Of a stretch of DNA of 17,873 nucleotides, positions 13,280 to 17,873 are shown piece after piece; the stretch's first letter is position 1; the number at the start of each line of letters is the position of its first letter. The notes under the pieces were generated by a model. The model was given only the letters and a program-made list of their open reading frames with translations, was not told the DNA's origin and made no database searches. The stretch comes from Flavobacterium psychrophilum. Lineage in GTDB: Bacteria > Bacteroidota > Bacteroidia > Flavobacteriales > Flavobacteriaceae. The stretch spans positions 1-17,873 of the forward strand of contig CAMCTL010000060.1 in NCBI GenBank assembly GCA_945878515.1. Direction: 5' to 3'. The position numbers and the translations under genes were made by a program.

Positions 13280-15895
13280 ATGAAATCATTACTACTCTTT
13301 TTTGTGCTTCTCTTTTCAACAATTTCTCATGGGCAATCCTTCAAGAGCTATAATCAATTGTCCGACAAGGTCAATATTACGCTCAATGAAGGAATACTGA
13401 GCATTCGACCATTGACAGAAAATGCCATTCGAGTGCAATTTACCAAAGAAGTATTTCCCGAAATTCCAGAACTTATCTTAACATCCAAAATGGCTACTCC
13501 GACATTTTTGGTAAAAGAAACTGCGAAAGCTTTAGAAATAAGCACCAAAAAAATAAAAGTAGTTTTGGATAAAGAGACTGGTGCTATTGTTTATAGTGAT
13601 TTTAGTGGTAAAGTCTTTTTGAGTGAAAAACCAAATAGTAGATCTTTAATTTCAGGCTCGGTAATGGGTGAACCCTGTTTTTCTGTACAACAAAGTTTTG
13701 AGTCGGCAACTGATGAGGTGATGCTAGGATTGGGGCAATTTCAAGACGGACATTTCAATATTAAAGATGTTACTAGAGAATTAACCCAAGTCAATACCCA
13801 AATTGCTATTCCTTTTATATATTCCACCAAAGGCTATGGTTTGTTATGGCATCAATATGGATTAACCGATTTTAACCCAGCTGATGAAAAAATAGTGATA
13901 GAAAAACAATTACCTACTGCCGAAAGTAAAACAACTTTAGTCGATGCAACAACCGCTTCGGGAACCAGAAAAGTAGAACAAGCCCAAGATACTTACACCG
14001 GAACTTTCACAATTGCGGCGGATGGAATGCATTCTATAATGCTCAATTTAGGCGGTATGGGCAATCGTCATTTTGTTGCAATTGACGATGTTGCTTTCAT
14101 CGATCAAAGTAATTATTGGTTGCCACCAACGGCAAGTGCCAAAGTAATGTTGAAAGCTGGCGAACATAAAATCAGAGTATTATGCAAATCGACTAATAAC
14201 CCTCAAATTACTTTTAAATTAATTGACGGTTTAACTACATTTCGTTCTCCGCAGGCAAAAATGTTGGATTATGTGGTTTTTTATGGTCCAAATGCAGACG
14301 AAGTGATTGCCTCCTACCGCAATCTTTCAGGAAATGTTCCAATGTTGCCACAATGGTCTTTCGGATTTTGGCAATGTCGAGAAAGATATTCATCCAGCAA
14401 CCATTTACTAAAAACGGTAAAAGAATTTCGCAAACGAAAATTACCAATGGATGTTATTGTGCAAGACTGGCAATATTGGGGAAAATACGGTTGGTCGGCA
14501 ATGAAATTCGACGAAAAAGACTATCCAGATCCTGTCGCTTTATTGAAAGAATTACACGATTTAAACGCCCGCTTGAGCATCTCGGTTTGGGAAAATGTAG
14601 ACAAAAAATCAGCCGTTGGGAAAAGCTATACTGCCAATAATTACTTCATTCCAGACAGTCCGTGGTTGGATGTAACGAACCCTGCGGCGCGACAAGCGCA
14701 TTGGGATGCTATGAACCAAGGGCTTTTTTCTATCGGTGTCGATTCGTGGTGGTTAGACGCAACCGAACCAGAAAACGACGCCTTGCACGATAAAAAATTG
14801 CATATTGGTGCTGGTGATTTTTACAGATTAACTTATCCACTATTTGTTTCACAAGCTGTTTATGAAGGTCAAAGAAAAACCACCGAAGACAAACGTGTCT
14901 GTATTTTAACTCGTTCCGCATTCGCGGGTCAGCAGCGTTATGGCACTATCAACTGGTCGGGAGATGTCAACGGAACTTGGGATGGTTTTACAAGACAAAT
15001 TGTTGCTGGACTGAATTTTTCGATGACCGGAATGCCTTATTGGACAACGGATATTGGTGGTTTTTTCCGTCCCGGTGCAACACAATATACCAACGAAAAC
15101 TACAACGAACTTTTGATGCGTTGGTATCAATTTGGCGTTTTCAATCCTATTTTCAGGATTCACGGCTATCAAACTGAAACCGAGACGTGGAAAAACGGCC
15201 CTGTTGTTGAGGCAAATATCAGGGAGTTACTTGATTTAAGGTATCGCTTGTTGCCCTACATTTATTCGTCGGCTTGGCAGGTTTCCAAAAATGGTTCAAC
15301 AATGATGCGTCCGTTGGTAATGGATTTCAAAGACGATGCAACAGCAATCAAGCAATCCTATCAATATATGTTTGGCTCCTCGTTTTTAATTGCACCAGTT
15401 ATTCAACCCAGTGTGACCAATTGGGACGTTTATTTACCCACAGGAGTTCAATGGTATAATTTCAAAACAGGCAAACGTTTTGACGGCGGACAAACTATCA
15501 AAACCGATGCACCTATCAATAGCACACCAGTTTATGTAAAAGCTGGTTCTATCATTCCGATGGGAAAATTAATGCAGTACAACAACGAGAAACCAGCCGA
15601 TACTATTGAAATTCGAATTTATAAAGGGGGCAACGGAACGTTTAAATTATATGAAGACGAAGGCAACAATTACAATTACGAAAAAGGAAAATATACTGTT
15701 ATTCCGTTTGATTGGAACGAAGAAAATCAAACGCTAACCATAAACAAAAGACAAGGTGCTTATAATGGATTTTTAAATGAAAGGGTTTTTAACATAGTAG
15801 TTGTTAATGAATCAACCGGAATTGGTACAACAGAAACCGCAACATTCAAGAAAATTAACTATAAAGGAAAAAAAATAAAAATTGAATTGAAATAA
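13280..15895 (+). CDS. GH31 family glycosidase with PA14-like insert, probable alpha-xylosidase
   Basis: A protein of 871 aa with signal peptide 1-19 (MKSLLLFFVLLFSTISHGQ). The N-terminal beta-sandwich (about 20-340) is interrupted at about 227-315 by a further beta-rich segment (TYTGTFTIAADGMHSIMLN, then HFVAIDDV and LKAGEHKIRV) that resembles a PA14 domain. The catalytic barrel follows: FGFWQCRERYSS (about 357-368), VIVQDWQYWG, SWWLDATEPEND with D493 as the nucleophile, and INWSGDVNGTW with D562 as the acid/base; FRIHGYQTETE comes later. The C-terminal beta domains (PVYVKAGSIIPMG, LYEDEG) complete the fold. GH31 includes alpha-glucosidases and alpha-xylosidases. The WLDATEPE form together with an inserted PA14 module recalls xyloglucan-directed alpha-xylosidases, and the xylulokinase downstream supports xylose release; alpha-glucosidase remains possible. 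The gene starts 2 bp after the regulator. Confidence 0.87.
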   Translation: MKSLLLFFVLLFSTISHGQSFKSYNQLSDKVNITLNEGILSIRPLTENAIRVQFTKEVFPEIPELILTSKMATPTFLVKETAKALEISTKKIKVVLDKETGAIVYSDFSGKVFLSEKPNSRSLISGSVMGEPCFSVQQSFESATDEVMLGLGQFQDGHFNIKDVTRELTQVNTQIAIPFIYSTKGYGLLWHQYGLTDFNPADEKIVIEKQLPTAESKTTLVDATTASGTRKVEQAQDTYTGTFTIAADGMHSIMLNLGGMGNRHFVAIDDVAFIDQSNYWLPPTASAKVMLKAGEHKIRVLCKSTNNPQITFKLIDGLTTFRSPQAKMLDYVVFYGPNADEVIASYRNLSGNVPMLPQWSFGFWQCRERYSSSNHLLKTVKEFRKRKLPMDVIVQDWQYWGKYGWSAMKFDEKDYPDPVALLKELHDLNARLSISVWENVDKKSAVGKSYTANNYFIPDSPWLDVTNPAARQAHWDAMNQGLFSIGVDSWWLDATEPENDALHDKKLHIGAGDFYRLTYPLFVSQAVYEGQRKTTEDKRVCILTRSAFAGQQRYGTINWSGDVNGTWDGFTRQIVAGLNFSMTGMPYWTTDIGGFFRPGATQYTNENYNELLMRWYQFGVFNPIFRIHGYQTETETWKNGPVVEANIRELLDLRYRLLPYIYSSAWQVSKNGSTMMRPLVMDFKDDATAIKQSYQYMFGSSFLIAPVIQPSVTNWDVYLPTGVQWYNFKTGKRFDGGQTIKTDAPINSTPVYVKAGSIIPMGKLMQYNNEKPADTIEIRIYKGGNGTFKLYEDEGNNYNYEKGKYTVIPFDWNEENQTLTINKRQGAYNGFLNERVFNIVVVNESTGIGTTETATFKKINYKGKKIKIELK

Positions 15896-15949
15896 AGAAA
15901 TAGAAACTAAACACAAGATTTAAGATTGATAATTAAAAAAAGGATGAAT

Positions 15950-17365
15950 ATGAAAAATAAAAGAACAATAGTAAAACTAGCAGTGATTTTTTTAACTGCC
16001 GTAAATGGATTTGCGCAAAATGTAAACTGGATTTCCAGCACCGAAAAGCAACCTTGGAAAACCAAAGAAGCCATCAAAGTCACTGATGCCAATGCAGCCA
16101 CAGCGGTTGACATTGAAATACTAACCGACAAAAAACAACAAACCATTGATGGTTGGGGCGGTTGTTTCAACGAATTGGGTTGGCAGGCTTTGAACCTTCT
16201 GCCTTTTAAGGAGCGAGATAATGTAATCAAGCAACTTTTTGATCCCAACGAAGGGCTGAAATACAATCTTTGCAGGATGCCAATTGGGGCAAATGATTAC
16301 GCTGTAAACTGGTATTCTCTCAATGAAACTGATGGCGATTTTGAGATGAAAAACTTCAACATCGAAAGAGACAAAACGCTACTTATACCTTATATTAAAG
16401 CGGCAATGAAATACAGACCTGATTTGAAAATCTGGGCATCGCCTTGGAGTCCGCCAACTTGGATGAAGACCAACAAGCATTATGCAAACAAACCCAATAC
16501 TTTCAATGACTTAACCGAAGATAGAGCCGTAAAAACGGTCGATCAATTCATTCAAAAGAAAGAATATTTATCGGCTTATGCGCTTTACCTTTCGAAATTT
16601 GTTCAGGCTTACCAAAAGGAAGGAATTAATGTTTTTGCGGTTCATTTTCAAAACGAACCTTACACCTACAACCAATGGCCCAACTGCAGTTGGACAGCTC
16701 CCGCAATGCGTGATTTTGTTTCAGACTATTTAGGACCAAAATTTGCGAAAGATAAAAATCCTGCACAGATTTGGTTTAGTACTATCAACAGTAGAGATTT
16801 AGAAGTTTTCGAAACGGTTTTGTCTAACCCAAAAGTGAGAAAATACATCTCGGGCGTTGGTGTGCAATACGAAGGATTGGATGTTGTAGAACAAATTGGT
16901 AAAAAATATCCTGAACTCAATTTGATGCAAACCGAAACTCCTTGTGGAGATGGAAATTTTAGTTGGAATGATGCCGAGAGTACTTTTGGAACTATCAAAT
17001 CCTATTTGGATAAAGGCGTAAAGTCCTATATGTATTGGAATATGATTTTAGATCAAACAGGCGAAAGCTCTTGGGGTTGGAAACAAAATGCGCAGGTTGT
17101 GATCAATAAAATGACTAAAAAAGTAACCTACACACCAGAATTTTATATTTTCAAACACTTGAGTTATTTTGTAACTCCTGGCTCAACTAAATTGGAAACC
17201 ACAGGATTGTCTCATGATTCACTAGCGTTTGTAACGCCCGAAGGTAAAACGGTTTTGGTAACCATAAACTCCTCTTACAAAGCAAAAACCTTGAAAGTTA
17301 AAATCGGAACAAAGCAGTTTGAGGTAAACTTACCTGCAAATTCTTTTAACACATTGACATTATAA
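15950..17365 (+). CDS. GH30 family glycosidase (paralogue B)
   Basis: From the ATG at 15950 the protein has 471 aa. AGGA at 15941-15944, 5 nt upstream, may act as a ribosome-binding site; an ATG at 15944 is the alternative and adds two residues. Signal peptide 1-23 (MKNKRTIVKLAVIFLTAVNG, then FAQ). Motifs: TIDGWGGCFNELGWQAL (about 65-81), CRMPIGANDY (108-117), DFEMKNFNIERD (130-141), ASPWSPPTWMKTN (163-175), FQNEPY (233-238) with E236 as acid/base, and MQTETPCGDGN (326-336) with E329 as nucleophile. A C-terminal beta-sandwich starts near residue 400. It is clearly related to paralogue A but keeps the usual Asn-Glu-Pro and has an extra loop of about 13 residues after WMKTN (HYANKPNTFND). Beta-xylosidase or another GH30 activity is possible; its place between GH31 and xylulokinase suggests a xylose-containing substrate. 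It lies 54 bp after GH31. Confidence 0.9.
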   Translation: MKNKRTIVKLAVIFLTAVNGFAQNVNWISSTEKQPWKTKEAIKVTDANAATAVDIEILTDKKQQTIDGWGGCFNELGWQALNLLPFKERDNVIKQLFDPNEGLKYNLCRMPIGANDYAVNWYSLNETDGDFEMKNFNIERDKTLLIPYIKAAMKYRPDLKIWASPWSPPTWMKTNKHYANKPNTFNDLTEDRAVKTVDQFIQKKEYLSAYALYLSKFVQAYQKEGINVFAVHFQNEPYTYNQWPNCSWTAPAMRDFVSDYLGPKFAKDKNPAQIWFSTINSRDLEVFETVLSNPKVRKYISGVGVQYEGLDVVEQIGKKYPELNLMQTETPCGDGNFSWNDAESTFGTIKSYLDKGVKSYMYWNMILDQTGESSWGWKQNAQVVINKMTKKVTYTPEFYIFKHLSYFVTPGSTKLETTGLSHDSLAFVTPEGKTVLVTINSSYKAKTLKVKIGTKQFEVNLPANSFNTLTL

Positions 17366-17394
17366 GCTAAAGCATAAATTCTCAAATAAAATAT

Positions 17395-17873
17395 ATGTAT
17401 TACATTGGTTTTGATATAGGTAGTTCTTCCGTAAAAGTGGCTGTAGTAGAAATGGCAACCGGAAAAAGCATTGGCGTAGTGCAAGAGCCAGAAACCGAAA
17501 TGGGCATGCTTGCCGTTAAAAATGGCTGGGCTGAACAAAACCCCCACGAATGGTGGCAACATTGCTGCAAGGCTGTGGCCAAAATAAAGCAGCAACTCAA
17601 TATTTCGAGCGAACAAATAAAAGGAATAGGAATTTCCTATCAAATGCACGGATTGGTTTTGGTGGATAAACAAGGCCGGCCATTACGTCAATCGATAATT
17701 TGGTGTGATAGCCGCGCAGTTGAAATTGGAAACAATGCCTTCGCAACTATTGGAACAGAAAAATGCAATGAATATTTACTAAATTCTCCTGGAAATTTCA
17801 CTGCTTCAAAACTGAAATGGGTCAAAGAAAACGAGCCGGAAATTTACAGTCAAATTTATAAGTTTATGTTGCC
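17395..17873 (+). CDS. xylB: Xylulokinase, FGGY family (5' part only)
   Basis: From the ATG at 17395 the frame stays open for 159 codons to the window end, about a third of the 490-500 aa usual for the family. There is no signal peptide, so the enzyme is cytoplasmic. GFDIGSSSVKVAVVE (4-18) is the first phosphate-binding motif of FGGY sugar kinases, NGWAEQNPHEWW (43-54) is a common early motif of the family, GISYQMHGLVLVD (83-95) carries the MHG segment typical of xylulokinases, and IIWCDSRA (102-109) and SPGNFTASKLKWV (131-143) follow the same pattern. The enzyme phosphorylates D-xylulose to xylulose 5-phosphate for the pentose phosphate pathway. It lies 29 bp after the GH30 gene and is the only cytoplasmic catabolic gene visible, which is the best clue that the second unit handles xylose. 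A xylose isomerase and a transporter are expected downstream but are not in the window. Confidence 0.88.
   Translation, partial: MYYIGFDIGSSSVKVAVVEMATGKSIGVVQEPETEMGMLAVKNGWAEQNPHEWWQHCCKAVAKIKQQLNISSEQIKGIGISYQMHGLVLVDKQGRPLRQSIIWCDSRAVEIGNNAFATIGTEKCNEYLLNSPGNFTASKLKWVKENEPEIYSQIYKFML

Noticed and set aside
14353..15459. Alternate-frame and antisense open frames inside the GH31 gene
   Set aside because: They lie wholly within a gene with all GH31 motifs in frame and show no domain of their own.

Overview
The window looks like chromosomal DNA of a Bacteroidota species, most likely a Flavobacterium-type member of Flavobacteriaceae. The DNA is AT-rich, A-rich tracts rather than Shine-Dalgarno sites precede most start codons, two promoters carry the TAnnTTTG box known from this phylum, and the gene families are those of Bacteroidota glycan-degradation loci. 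Nearly every protein has a Sec signal peptide ending in the A-Q type cleavage region usual in this group. I ran no searches; family names rest on motifs recognised by eye.

Layout. (1) 1-2310, minus strand: the first 770 codons of a large secreted, repeat-rich surface protein whose C-terminus lies outside the window. (2) 2311-2688: a divergent promoter region in which the two flanking genes carry the same 17-bp element at nearly the same distance from a TAnnTTTG box. (3) 2689-3042: a small exported Spy-like protein, followed by a hairpin terminator. (4) 3129-3460: eight tandem 41-bp units with no gene. (5) 3554-11805: a carbohydrate-active enzyme cluster on the plus strand: a GH106 rhamnosidase, an uncharacterised right-handed beta-helix protein, a GH30 enzyme and a GH43 enzyme, closed by a good terminator at 11949. 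(6) 12279 to the end: a second unit made of a GntR-type sugar-sensing repressor, a GH31 enzyme, a second GH30 enzyme and the start of a xylulokinase, with intergenic gaps of 2, 54 and 29 bp.

How the genes may work together (inference): the enzymes would trim oligosaccharides containing L-rhamnose, L-arabinose and D-xylose, probably in the periplasm, because all have signal peptides and none of the complete enzymes shows an obvious type IX secretion tail. Released xylose would be isomerised to xylulose by an enzyme not in the window and phosphorylated by the xylulokinase. The GntR/LacI-type regulator directly upstream of the GH31 gene probably senses xylose or a xylose-containing sugar. No SusC/SusD pair, sulfatase or classical polysaccharide lyase is visible, so the parent polysaccharide (pectic side chain, mucilage, xyloglucan or arabinoxylan-type, or a microbial polymer) cannot be fixed from this window.

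The most unusual items are the 41-bp tandem array before the GH106 gene, the element shared by the two divergent promoters, a diverged repeat of about 53 bp bracketing the GH43 gene that includes the end of its reading frame, and the beta-helix protein of unknown activity.
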